64,000 nucleotides of DNA, taken from assembly GCF_026625765.1 (NCBI RefSeq), contig NZ_CP113062.1, positions 682,001 through 746,000 on the forward strand. The letters run 5' to 3'. The DNA comes from Frigoribacterium sp. SL97 (GTDB lineage Bacteria; Actinomycetota; Actinomycetes; Actinomycetales; Microbacteriaceae). Shown piece after piece: positions 8,329 through 16,178 of this stretch (its first letter is position 1; every line of letters starts with the position of its first letter). Below the pieces are notes generated by a model, which had not been told where the DNA came from, ran no database searches, and saw only the letters and a program-made list of their open reading frames with translations. The position numbers and the translations under genes were made by a program.

Positions 8329-8605
8329 GGAGACCCACGAACCACCAGAGCGACGCGATCTCGGCGGGCTCCTGCTGGAGGCCGATCCACAGACCGACCG
8401 GCCACAGGAGCAGGGGCAGCACGACCCCGACCGCGACCACCGCGACCACGAGGGCGAGGAACACGAGTCCGACCGCGGCACCGACCGACCGAGGACCCAG
8501 AGCGGCCTCCGCGGCCGCCTCGTCGTCGTCCACGACGATCTCCTCGTCCGGGTCGGGAGCGTGCTCGTCCCCGAGGCCCCACAGCCGTCGACCGTCCTCG
8601 TCCAT
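8321..8605 (-). CDS. Small membrane protein, unknown function
   Basis: 94 residues. An acidic cytoplasmic N-terminus (DEDGRRLWGLGDEHAPDPDEE) precedes one or two hydrophobic helices (residues ~42-68 and a weaker one after LWPVGLW). High GC at third positions and the 8-base overlap with the lipoprotein gene support that it is real. It lies head to head with the flgB operon but is transcribed away from it. No family is recognised. Confidence 0.7.
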   Translation of the reverse strand: MDEDGRRLWGLGDEHAPDPDEEIVVDDDEAAAEAALGPRSVGAAVGLVFLALVVAVVAVGVVLPLLLWPVGLWIGLQQEPAEIASLWWFVGLHG

Positions 8606-8692
8606 GCGCGCGCCTCCGTCCCCCCGGTCCTGGGCGCGACGCTAGCAGCAGGGGGCGCCCGCCCCCAGTACGGGGCAGCCGCCTGCGCACCG

Positions 8693-8720
8693 CTTACGTC
8701 GCCCCGCGCCCCGCCGATAG
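8693..8720 (+). promoter_or_regulatory. Sigma-28-type promoter of the flgBC-fliEFG block
   Basis: CTTACGTC (8693-8700), 12-base spacer, GCCGATAG (8713-8720). The -10 is one base off the GCCGATAA known for FliA promoters. The same layout recurs at 23853-23880 and 26336-26363 before other flagellar blocks, which makes the call firm. Confidence 0.85.
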
Positions 8721-8726
8721 AGCGCC

Positions 8727-8765
8727 GTGAGCACGGATCGCTCGCACACCGGCCACGGATCGGCC
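8727..8765 (+). promoter_or_regulatory. Conserved leader element after the flagellar promoter, copy 1
   Basis: GTGAGCACGGATCGCTC, a 7-base gap, then GGCCACGGATCGGCC. It starts six bases after the -10 box, so it forms the very 5' end of the mRNA. The same two blocks, at the same six-base distance, follow the promoter at 12661. Each block carries CACGGATCG; the second is partly self-complementary. Could be an operator, a leader-RNA protein site or a stabilising 5' end. Confidence 0.75.
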
Positions 8766-8797
8766 CCTCGCACTCCATCGACCCCACCGGGACAGGC

Positions 8798-9145
8798 ATG
8801 CCACTCGAATCCGTGACGCAAGCGGCGCTGCAGAGCGCCCTCGACGGTCTCTCGCTGCGTCAGAAGACGATCGCCGCGAACATCGCGAACGTCAACACCC
8901 CGAACTACACCGCCAAGCGCGTGCAGTTCGAGGAGGCGCTGGGCCGGTCGGTCGCGTCCGGCAGCGGGGCGGTCCAGGCATCCACGTCGCGCAGCCTCGA
9001 GCCGACCCGTCTCGACGGCAACAACGTGAACCTCGACACCGAGACCCTGTCGAACGTCGACACCGTGCTGCGGTACCAGTTCGCCACGCAGGCCATGAAC
9101 TCCGAGCTGACGGCCGTGCGCGCCGCGTTCCGGACGAACTCGTGA
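8798..9145 (+). CDS. flgB: Flagellar proximal rod protein FlgB
   Basis: 115 residues, one of the rod subunits linking the MS ring to the hook. The N-terminal rod/hook signature is clear (LRQKTIAANIANVNTPNYTAK) and the C-terminal helix (LRYQFATQAMNSELTAVRAAF) matches the family. A weak GACAGG lies upstream of the ATG. First gene after the sigma-28-type promoter and leader element. Its TGA overlaps the flgC GTG by four bases. Confidence 0.93.
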   Translation: MPLESVTQAALQSALDGLSLRQKTIAANIANVNTPNYTAKRVQFEEALGRSVASGSGAVQASTSRSLEPTRLDGNNVNLDTETLSNVDTVLRYQFATQAMNSELTAVRAAFRTNS

Positions 9146-9537
9146 CCGCCTTCGACGCGATCGGCATCGCGAGCACCGGCCTGACCGTGCACCGCAAGTG
9201 GCTCGACGCCGTGTCGGACAACATCGCCAACGTCAACACCGTCAAGTCGATGGACGACACCGCCTTCCAGGCCCGCTACGTCGAGGTGCAGGAGGGCGCA
9301 GGCACGTCCGGCGTCTTCGTCAAGGCCGACCGCTACGGCAGCGAGGCCGGCCGCGTCACGTACCTCCCCGACCACCCGCTGGCCGACGCCGAGGGATACG
9401 TGCGCATGCCCGACATCGACCTCGGCGCCCAGATGGGCGACCTGATCATGGCGCAGCGTGGCTACCAGGCCAACGCCGCCGTGGTCGACCGTGCCAAGAC
9501 GGCCTACGAGGCCGCACTCCAGATCGGACGTGGCTGA
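9142..9537 (+). CDS. flgC: Flagellar proximal rod protein FlgC
   Basis: 131 residues, rod component. The N-terminus has STGLTVHRKWLDAVSDNIAN and the C-terminus the rod/hook motif DLIMAQRGYQANAAVVDRAK. The usual NxxTP is replaced by NTVKSMDDTAF, a normal FlgC variant. GTG start overlaps the flgB stop; one-base overlap with fliE. Confidence 0.93.
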   Translation: MTAFDAIGIASTGLTVHRKWLDAVSDNIANVNTVKSMDDTAFQARYVEVQEGAGTSGVFVKADRYGSEAGRVTYLPDHPLADAEGYVRMPDIDLGAQMGDLIMAQRGYQANAAVVDRAKTAYEAALQIGRG

Positions 9538-9893
9538 TGCCCATCGCAGGAATCCAGGCCCTCGGGGCCGTGCAACAGACCGGCTTCGCCGACGCGGGCT
9601 CGCTCATGGGGGCCGGCGGTGCGTCCGACGTGACGGGCGTGGCCGGCGCGACCGGCGCCTCCTCGGCCTCGGGCGCGACCTTCGGCGCGACCATGACCGG
9701 AGCCGTCGAGGGGCTGCAGCAGTTGCAGTCCGAGGCGAAGACCCTCGCGGTCAAGGCCGTCACCGGTGACCTGACCGACATCCACGACGCGACCATCGCG
9801 GCGACGCGTGCCCAGGTCACGCTCGAGCTGGTCAGCGCCGTCCGCAACAAGGGCGTCGACGCCTTCAACGAGATCATGAGGATGCAGGCCTGA
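9537..9893 (+). CDS. fliE: Flagellar hook-basal body adaptor FliE
   Basis: 118 residues. FliE joins the MS ring to the rod. The conserved C-terminal half (DIHDATIAATRAQVTLELVSAVRNK) is present, after a Gly/Ala-rich N-terminus. Position between flgC and fliF is canonical. Starts one base inside the flgC stop and ends one base inside fliF. Confidence 0.92.
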   Translation: MPIAGIQALGAVQQTGFADAGSLMGAGGASDVTGVAGATGASSASGATFGATMTGAVEGLQQLQSEAKTLAVKAVTGDLTDIHDATIAATRAQVTLELVSAVRNKGVDAFNEIMRMQA

Positions 9894-11584
9894 TGCCGAA
9901 CGCCGTCAAGGGCCAGCTCGCCAAGCTCGGTGCCGCCCTCCAGAGCTTCACGGTCGCGCAGCGCACGATCGCCGTCATCCTGGTCGCCGCCCTCGTGCTC
10001 GGCGTCGTCGCGCTCGTCAGCTGGCTGGGCAAGCCCACCTACACGCCGCTGTTCAGCGGCATCGACCCGACCGACGCGAGCGCCATCGTCGAACTGCTGC
10101 AGACCGACGGCGTGCCGTACGAGCTGACCGCGGGCGGCGGCACGATCCTCGTGCCCGAGAACGTCGTCTACGACGAGCGCCTCAAGGCCGCGGCCGCGGG
10201 GCTGCCCGCCGCGAGCTCGGGCGGCGGCTACTCGCTGCTCGACACCATGGGCGTCACCTCGTCCGAGTTCCAGCAGAACGTCACCTACAAGCGTGCGATC
10301 GAGGGCGAGCTCGCCAACACGATCAAGGCGATGGACGGCGTCAAGAACGCCAGCGTGCAGCTCGCGATCCCCGAGGAGTCGGTGTTCGTCGCCGAGCAGC
10401 GCGACCCGACCGCCTCGGTGTTCGTCGAGACCCAGGCCGGTGCGACGCTGGACTCCAAGCAGGTGCAGGCCATCGTCAACCTGACCAGCGCCTCCGTCGA
10501 CGGCATGAAGGCGACCGACGTCGCCGTCACCGACGCCTCGGGCACGGTGCTCTCGGCCGTCGGCAGCGGAGCGGTCGGAGGCGCGGACGGCGACGCGAGC
10601 GACTACGAGTCCAAGGTCCAGGCCTCGGTCCAGGCCATGCTCGACAAGATGGTCGGCCCCGGCAACTCGTCCGTCGTGGTGGCCGCCGACCTCGACCAGA
10701 GCTCGGGCACCAAGGTGACCGAGTCGTTCTCGCAGCCGACCTCGGGGCCGATCGCCCTGAACGAGTCGGGCACCACCGAGCAGTACGGCTCCGGGGCGAA
10801 CGGGGCGAACGGCACCGGTGCGACCGGCGTGCTCGGCCCCGACAACATCGCGGTGCCCAACGGCACGGCGGCCGACGGCACGACCACCGCGGGCACCGGC
10901 GCCGACGGGGGCTACACCAACGAGTCGACCACCAAGAACAACGCCGTCGACAAGGTCACCGAGAGCCTCAACGTCCCGGCTGGCGAGGTCAGCCGCCAGA
11001 CGGTGTCGGTCGCGCTGAACTCGGCCGCGGCCAACGGCGTCAACATGCAGAGCGTCCGCGACCTCGTCGGTGCCGCCGCCGGCATCGACGCCGCCCGCGG
11101 CGACACCGTCCAGGTCGCGCAGGTCGACTTCGACACCTCGGCCGCGGACGCCGCCGCCGAGGCGCTCAAGGCCGCCGACGCGGCGAGTGCGAGCGAGGCC
11201 ATGTGGGGCACCATCCGCACGGTCGGCATCGTCGCGGCCATCGCGATCGCCGCCATCGTGGGGCTCATCGTCTTCGCCCGTCGCAGCCGCCGCCAGGACC
11301 GCGAGGACGTCGACCTCGGCGAGCTCTCCCCGCAGAACGGCGCCCAGACCTGGGACGCCACGATGCCGCTGTCGCTCGACGACGCCGTCGCCACCTCGCG
11401 CCTGACCCTGCCCGGCATGGGCGAGCCGAAGACCGAGCTGCTCGAGGTCGACGCCCCGACGCCGTCGCCCGAGTTCGTCTCGGCCGAGCGCCGCCGGGCC
11501 GAGATCGACGCGATGGCCGAGCGCGACCCGGGCAAGACCGCCGAGCTTCTCCGTGGCCTGATGGACGACCGGCAGCCCGCATGA
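9893..11584 (+). CDS. fliF: Flagellar MS-ring protein FliF
   Basis: 563 residues, the membrane ring on which the rotor and export gate assemble. Helix 1 is at ~25-46 and helix 2 at ~444-463, enclosing the extracytoplasmic ring-building domains (SGIDPTDASAIVELL and YKRAIEGELANTIKAMDGVKN). A Gly/Thr/Asn-rich linker around 300-345 is longer than in enteric bacteria. The cytoplasmic tail, which binds FliG, ends in EIDAMAERDPGKTAELLRGL. Overlaps fliG by four bases. Confidence 0.95.
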   Translation: MPNAVKGQLAKLGAALQSFTVAQRTIAVILVAALVLGVVALVSWLGKPTYTPLFSGIDPTDASAIVELLQTDGVPYELTAGGGTILVPENVVYDERLKAAAAGLPAASSGGGYSLLDTMGVTSSEFQQNVTYKRAIEGELANTIKAMDGVKNASVQLAIPEESVFVAEQRDPTASVFVETQAGATLDSKQVQAIVNLTSASVDGMKATDVAVTDASGTVLSAVGSGAVGGADGDASDYESKVQASVQAMLDKMVGPGNSSVVVAADLDQSSGTKVTESFSQPTSGPIALNESGTTEQYGSGANGANGTGATGVLGPDNIAVPNGTAADGTTTAGTGADGGYTNESTTKNNAVDKVTESLNVPAGEVSRQTVSVALNSAAANGVNMQSVRDLVGAAAGIDAARGDTVQVAQVDFDTSAADAAAEALKAADAASASEAMWGTIRTVGIVAAIAIAAIVGLIVFARRSRRQDREDVDLGELSPQNGAQTWDATMPLSLDDAVATSRLTLPGMGEPKTELLEVDAPTPSPEFVSAERRRAEIDAMAERDPGKTAELLRGLMDDRQPA

Positions 11585-12636
11585 GCCTCGTCCCCACCAC
11601 CTTCGGCGCCCCCGCGGTCCCCGGGGTCGGCAAGCCGTTGACCGGCGCCCAGAAGGTCGCGGTCATCCTCATGCAGATGGACCAGGCCCGCGCGGCCGCG
11701 GTCATGAAGGAGTTCAGCGAGGTCGAGGCCGAGGAGATCGCGGCCGAGATCGTGCGCCTGCGTCGCGTCGACCCCGCGCTCGCCGAGGCCACCGTGGCCG
11801 AGTTCCACGACCTCAGCGTCAGCGGCCGCTACCAGCGCCGCGGCGGCCACGACGTCGCCGTCGGTCTGCTCGAGGCGTCGTTCGGTTCCGAGCGTGCCGC
11901 CGGCGTCATGGAGCGCATGGCCTCCAACATGGCCGGCAAGTCGTTCGAGTTCCTCGACGAGGCCGAGGCCGGTCAGGTCGTGGCGCTCCTCGACGGCGAG
12001 CTGCCCCAGACCATCGCCCTGGTGCTCGCGCACCTCAGGCCCCAGCAGGGTTCCGCCGTGATGTCGGGCCTCGACGTCGAGCTGCGCGCCGACGTGGCCC
12101 AGGCCATCGCGACGATGGGCACGGCCACCCCCGAGTCGGTCGGCATCGTCGCGGCCACCCTCAAGGTGCGGGCCGGCGCCGTCGTCGCCCCGCGGGACCA
12201 GGTCGAGGTCGTCGGGGGCATCCAGCCGCTGATCGAGATCCTCAACCGCAGCGACGTGGCGACCGAGAAGGCGCTGCTCGAGGGCCTCGACGAACGCGAC
12301 CCCGAGCTGGCCGAGGAGGTGCGCTCGCGCATGCTCACCTTCGAGGACATCGTCAAGCTCGAGTCGCGCGACATCCAGCAGGTGCTGCGCGGCATCGACG
12401 CGGCGATCCTCGCCACGGCGATGAAGGGCGCACCGGCGGCGGTCACCGAGGTCATCCGCGGCAACGTCTCCGAGCGCAACCGCGAACTGCTGGACGACGA
12501 GCTGCAGTCGATGGGTCCGGTCCGCAAGTCGCAGATCGAGGAGGCGCGGGCGTCGGTCGTGCGCGCCATCCGCGAACTCGAGGCGATGGGCGCGATCACC
12601 ATGCACCGCTCGGACGACGACGCCCTCGTCGAGTAG
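11581..12636 (+). CDS. fliG: Flagellar motor switch protein FliG
   Basis: 351 residues, the rotor protein that contacts the stator. N-terminal FliF-binding domain (LTGAQKVAVILMQMD), a middle domain containing GG-IQPLIEILNRSD, and the C-terminal torque helix region (LTFEDIVKLESRDIQQVLRG) with its charged residues. Length is typical. Starts by ATGA overlap with fliF. A short hairpin (12641-12655) and then a new promoter follow, so this is the end of the first block. Confidence 0.95.
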   Translation: MSLVPTTFGAPAVPGVGKPLTGAQKVAVILMQMDQARAAAVMKEFSEVEAEEIAAEIVRLRRVDPALAEATVAEFHDLSVSGRYQRRGGHDVAVGLLEASFGSERAAGVMERMASNMAGKSFEFLDEAEAGQVVALLDGELPQTIALVLAHLRPQQGSAVMSGLDVELRADVAQAIATMGTATPESVGIVAATLKVRAGAVVAPRDQVEVVGGIQPLIEILNRSDVATEKALLEGLDERDPELAEEVRSRMLTFEDIVKLESRDIQQVLRGIDAAILATAMKGAPAAVTEVIRGNVSERNRELLDDELQSMGPVRKSQIEEARASVVRAIRELEAMGAITMHRSDDDALVE

Positions 12637-12660
12637 CCCGGCCCCCCTTCGGGGCAAGGG

Positions 12661-12688
12661 CTAACGCCGTCCCGGCCGAGGTCGAGAG
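12661..12688 (+). promoter_or_regulatory. Sigma-28-type promoter (weaker) upstream of fliH
   Basis: CTAACGCC (12661-12668), identical to the -35 boxes of the flbD and fliM promoters, then 12 bases and GTCGAGAG, two bases off GCCGATAG. The following leader element sits at exactly the distance seen at flgB, supporting a true promoter despite the poor -10. A small GCCCC-GGGGC hairpin at 12641-12655 lies just before it. Confidence 0.65.
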
Positions 12689-12694
12689 TCGCCG

Positions 12695-12736
12695 GTGAGC
12701 ACGGATCGCTCACCCACCCCAGGCCACGGATCGGCC
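12695..12736 (+). promoter_or_regulatory. Conserved leader element after the flagellar promoter, copy 2
   Basis: GTGAGCACGGATCGCTC is identical to copy 1 over all 17 bases, then a 10-base gap and GGCCACGGATCGGCC, identical over 15 bases. It begins six bases after the -10, as at flgB. It ends 25 bases before the fliH start. Confidence 0.75.
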
Positions 12737-12761
12737 GTCACCCCCAACGCCGAACGGCCCT

Positions 12762-13514
12762 GTGATGCTCGATTCCGTGATGACCCCCGAGGGCGCCGCC
12801 CCGGCCTTCGCGCGCGTCAGCTACCCGTCCGTCACGCTGCCGGGGTCCGACGCCGCCACCACGCGAGAGGCGCACGACGCCCGGGCCGAGGCCCGGGGGC
12901 ACGCCGCCGGGTACGCCGCCGGCCTCCGCGCGGCCGAGCTCGAACTCGCCGCCCGCCGGGCCGTCCTCGAGGCCGAGCACTCCGACCTGCTGCACCGCCT
13001 CCAGGCCGCGACCGTCTCGGCCGTCGAGGCCCTCGCCTCGTCGGCCCGCGCGCTCGACGCCCGCGTCGCGCCCGTCCTGGACGACGCCGAGGAGGCGCTG
13101 GTCGCGACCGCCTTCGAGCTCGCCGAGGCGGTCCTCGGCTACGAACTGCGCGCCTCCGAATCCGTCGACGGCGGCTCGTACGGGGCCGACGCCACCGCCC
13201 GGGGCGCCGCCGACACGGTCGACCCCCGCGAAGGACGGACCGCCCGTGCGGCCGTCGCCCGCGCCCTCGCCGTGACCGACCCCGGCGACGTCGTGACGGT
13301 CCGCCTCCACCCCGCCGACCTCGCCCAGCTCGACGCGGCGACCCGCGACTCCGTGGCCGCCGAGGTGGCCTTCGTCGCCGACGCGACCCTGGCCCGCGGC
13401 GACGCCGAGGCCGAGCGTCGCATCGGCCAGGTCGACGCCCGCCTCGGCACCGCGCTCGACCGGGCGCGGACGGCCCTGCTCGGCGACCCGGCGTCGGACG
13501 GGGGCGCCTCGTGA
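12762..13514 (+). CDS. fliH: Flagellar export ATPase regulator FliH
   Basis: 250 residues (GTG 12762; ATG 12765 and ATG 12780 are alternatives, none with a clear ribosome binding site). FliH is the stalk that tethers the FliI ATPase to the C-ring. It has the expected Ala/Glu-rich helical coiled coil (AAGLRAAELELAARRAVLEAE) with a Gly-repeat-like AAGYAAG, then a C-terminal domain with GDVVTVRLHPADLAQL like FliH/V-ATPase E subunits. A ~35-residue acidic/Gly insert lies near 135-160. GTGA overlap with fliI. Confidence 0.85.
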   Translation: MMLDSVMTPEGAAPAFARVSYPSVTLPGSDAATTREAHDARAEARGHAAGYAAGLRAAELELAARRAVLEAEHSDLLHRLQAATVSAVEALASSARALDARVAPVLDDAEEALVATAFELAEAVLGYELRASESVDGGSYGADATARGAADTVDPREGRTARAAVARALAVTDPGDVVTVRLHPADLAQLDAATRDSVAAEVAFVADATLARGDAEAERRIGQVDARLGTALDRARTALLGDPASDGGAS

Positions 13515-14935
13515 CCCTCACCGCGCCTCCTGCCCTCGTAGCGACGGGTGCCGTCGTCGACGGCGGGCGTCCGCGCGTGCCGGCCGTCCTCGCGCCCCGT
13601 CTCGCCGCCGCCCGCGTCGCGGCCCGTCCGCAGCGCGTGGGCCGGGTCAGCTCGGCCGTGGGCCTCGGCCTCACCGTGCAGGGCCTCGACGCGGCCGTCG
13701 GCGAGATCGTCGCCGTGGGCGACGCGACCGCGACGTCCGGTGGCACCACCGCCGGTTCGGACCTCGCCGAGGTCGTCGCGACCACGCCCGACGGCGTGCG
13801 CTGCATGCCGCTCGGCCGGCTGACCGGCATCACGACCGGCACGCCCGTCCGGTCGACCGGCCGTCCGCTGCTCGTCCCCACCGGCACGGGCCTGTTCGGC
13901 CGCGTGCTCGACGGCCTCGGCCGACCGATCGACGGCAAGGGGCCGCTCGTCGGCGCCGACGGGGGTCGCGTCGACCTCGTGCCGCTCGACCACGAGACCC
14001 CGTCCGCCATGCACCGCGCGCGCATCGACACGCCCCTGCAGCTCGGCGTGCGCGTGCTCGACACCCTGACCACGGTCGGCAAGGGGCAGCGCGTCGGCCT
14101 GTTCGCCGGCTCGGGCGTCGGCAAGTCGTCGCTGCTGTCGATGATCGCCCGCGGCTCGGACGCCCAGGTCAGCGTGATCGCCCTGGTCGGCGAGCGCGGC
14201 CGCGAGGTGCGGGAGTTCCTCGAGGACGACCTCGGGCCCGAGGGCCTCGCCCGCTCGATCGTCGTCGTCTCGACCAGCGACGAGCCCGCCCTGATGCGCC
14301 TCCGGGCCGCCTTCGTCGCGACCCGCATCGCCGAGTCGTTCCGCGACCAGGGCGCCGACGTCGTGCTGATGATGGACTCGCTCACCCGCGTGGCGATGGC
14401 CCAGCGCGAGATCGGCCTGTCGGTCGGCGAACCGCCCGCGACCCGCGGCTACCCGCCGTCGACGTTCTCGGTGCTGGCCGGTCTGCTCGAGCGGGCGGGG
14501 ACCGACCGCATCGGCTCGGTCACCGGGCTCTACACGGTGCTGGTCGACGGCGACGACCACAACGAGCCCATCGCCGACGCGGCCCGCAGCATCCTCGACG
14601 GGCACGTCATGCTCGACCGCAAGCTCGCCGTGACCGGGCACTTCCCGTCGGTCGACGCGCTCGGCTCGGTCTCGCGCGTCGCCTCGAAGGTGACCAGCCC
14701 GCCGCAGCGCGCCGCCGCGACGACGCTGCGCAAGGTCATGGCCGCCCGCCGGGCCGCGCAGGACCTGCTCGACGTCGGTGCCTACCAGCGCGGCACGAAC
14801 CCGCTCGTCGACGCGGCGGTCGACCACCAGGGCGCCATCGACGCGTTCCTGCAGCAGGGCATGGACGACCGGGCGGCCTCGGCCGACTCGTGGAACGCCC
14901 TGGCCTCGCTCACCTCGCGGTTCGGAGCGATCTGA
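13511..14935 (+). CDS. fliI: Flagellar type III export ATPase FliI
   Basis: 474 residues. Walker A GLFAGSGVGKSS is at ~195-206 and Walker B VLMMDSLTRVAMAQRE near 285-299, followed by the conserved GEPPATRGYPPSTFS. The F1-beta-like fold powers unfolding and export of flagellar substrates. The first codons encode LTAPPAL through a copy of the CCGCGCCTCCT 11-mer (13521-13531). GTG start overlaps the fliH stop by four bases; one-base overlap with fliJ. Confidence 0.96.
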   Translation: MTLTAPPALVATGAVVDGGRPRVPAVLAPRLAAARVAARPQRVGRVSSAVGLGLTVQGLDAAVGEIVAVGDATATSGGTTAGSDLAEVVATTPDGVRCMPLGRLTGITTGTPVRSTGRPLLVPTGTGLFGRVLDGLGRPIDGKGPLVGADGGRVDLVPLDHETPSAMHRARIDTPLQLGVRVLDTLTTVGKGQRVGLFAGSGVGKSSLLSMIARGSDAQVSVIALVGERGREVREFLEDDLGPEGLARSIVVVSTSDEPALMRLRAAFVATRIAESFRDQGADVVLMMDSLTRVAMAQREIGLSVGEPPATRGYPPSTFSVLAGLLERAGTDRIGSVTGLYTVLVDGDDHNEPIADAARSILDGHVMLDRKLAVTGHFPSVDALGSVSRVASKVTSPPQRAAATTLRKVMAARRAAQDLLDVGAYQRGTNPLVDAAVDHQGAIDAFLQQGMDDRAASADSWNALASLTSRFGAI

Positions 14936-15393
14936 TGGCGCGCCCGTTCTCGCTGCTCGGCCTGCTGCGGCTGCGCCACGCCCAGCAGGACCAGGCCGGT
15001 GCCGTCCTCGCCGAGGCCAACGACCGTCTGCGCGAGGCCGCCGACGAGCGCGTGCGCGCCAAGCGCACCCTGGCCGACGAGCCGTCCGAGGTCACCGACG
15101 CGGCCATGCTGAGCGCGCTGGCGGCCTCGCGGGCCTCGTCGCGCGGCATGCTCGCCGAGCTCGACGCCGTCACCCAGCGCCGTCAGGCCGACGCCGACGC
15201 CGCCCAGGCCGCCTTCAACGATGCCCGTCGCGCGGCGATCGGCCTCGAGAAGCTCGAGCACAAGCACGCGGTGGCCGAGGCGGCCGCCGACCTGCGCGAC
15301 GAGCAGATCGCCCTCGACGAGATCGCCTCGCGCCCCCGCGCCGACGGCTCGCCGTCCGGCACCGACCCCGAGAACCCAGGAGGCGCGGCGTGA
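14935..15393 (+). CDS. fliJ: Flagellar export coiled-coil protein FliJ
   Basis: 152 residues, almost entirely two long helices (LRLRHAQQDQAGAVLAEAND and the RRQADADAAQAAF region), as in FliJ, which inserts into the FliI hexamer like the gamma subunit of F1. Sequence conservation is low in this family, so identity rests on size, coiled coil and position after fliI. The end carries AGGAGGCGCGG, which also serves as ribosome binding site for the next gene. Confidence 0.85.
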   Translation: MARPFSLLGLLRLRHAQQDQAGAVLAEANDRLREAADERVRAKRTLADEPSEVTDAAMLSALAASRASSRGMLAELDAVTQRRQADADAAQAAFNDARRAAIGLEKLEHKHAVAEAAADLRDEQIALDEIASRPRADGSPSGTDPENPGGAA

Positions 15394-16178
15394 GTCCCGT
15401 GACCGAGGTCCTGTCCCGCATCCAGGACATCCAGGCGACCATCGCCCAGCTGCGCGCCGGCACCACCGGTGCGACGTCCGCGACGGCCACCGCGGCGTCC
15501 GCGACGTCGGCCACGGCCTTCGCCGACGCGCTCGCCGGCACGTCCGGCACGGGGGCGACGGCGACCAGCGCCTCCGTGGACGCCGTGGCCGGGTCGGTCG
15601 CGAGCGGCAGCGGAGCCGACGGCTCGGACGTGGTCGAGGCCGCGAAGAAGTACCTCGGCGTGCCGTACGTGTTCGGCGGCGAGGACCGGACCGGCATGGA
15701 CTGCTCGGGCCTCGTGCAGACCGTGTTCGGGGACCTCGGCGTCAGCATGCCGCGGGTCGTGCCCGACCAGGCGAAGATGGGCGCCGAGGTGCCCTCGCTC
15801 GCCGAGGCGAAGCCCGGCGACCTGCTCGTGCCGAAGGGCGAGGGCCACATCGTGATCTACCTCGGCGACGGCAAGGTGCTGCACGCACCCCGCCCGGGCA
15901 AGGACGTCCAGATCGTCGACAACTGGTACAAGGACTCCGACCTCAGCACGATCCGGCGCATCGTCCCGGCCGAGGGCGCGACGGGTGCCGCCTCGGCGTT
16001 GTCCGCCTCGTCCGCCTCGTCCGCCTCGTCCGCGTTGTCGAGCCTGTCCGGCCTCTCGGGCCTGTCGGGCTTGTCGGGTCTCTCCGGTGCCGCCGGTGCG
16101 TCGGGCGCGTCCTCGTCGGGGACCGACCTGATGACCGCGGCCCTGCAGAAGCTGATGAGCGCGGGGGTGGCCTCGTGA
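15390..16178 (+). CDS. NlpC/P60 peptidoglycan peptidase of the flagellar operon
   Basis: 262 residues. Residues ~80-200 form an NlpC/P60 domain with catalytic Cys105 in MDCSGLV and His153 in GEGHIVIYLG; such enzymes cut D-Glu-diaminoacid bonds of peptidoglycan. The N-terminus (VLSRIQDIQATIAQL) resembles the helical start of rod/hook proteins. After the enzyme comes a low-complexity Ala/Ser and Leu-Ser-Gly repeat (about 205-240) and a final helix TAALQKLMSAG. No signal peptide, so it is probably exported by the flagellar apparatus and opens the wall for the rod, doing the job of FlgJ. GTG start, AGGAGG six bases upstream, GTGA overlap with fliJ. Confidence 0.85.
   Translation: MSPVTEVLSRIQDIQATIAQLRAGTTGATSATATAASATSATAFADALAGTSGTGATATSASVDAVAGSVASGSGADGSDVVEAAKKYLGVPYVFGGEDRTGMDCSGLVQTVFGDLGVSMPRVVPDQAKMGAEVPSLAEAKPGDLLVPKGEGHIVIYLGDGKVLHAPRPGKDVQIVDNWYKDSDLSTIRRIVPAEGATGAASALSASSASSASSALSSLSGLSGLSGLSGLSGAAGASGASSSGTDLMTAALQKLMSAGVAS

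Noticed and set aside
8727..8765. Leader element considered as a known c-di-GMP riboswitch
   Set aside because: Too short and lacking the conserved core of the GEMM riboswitch classes.
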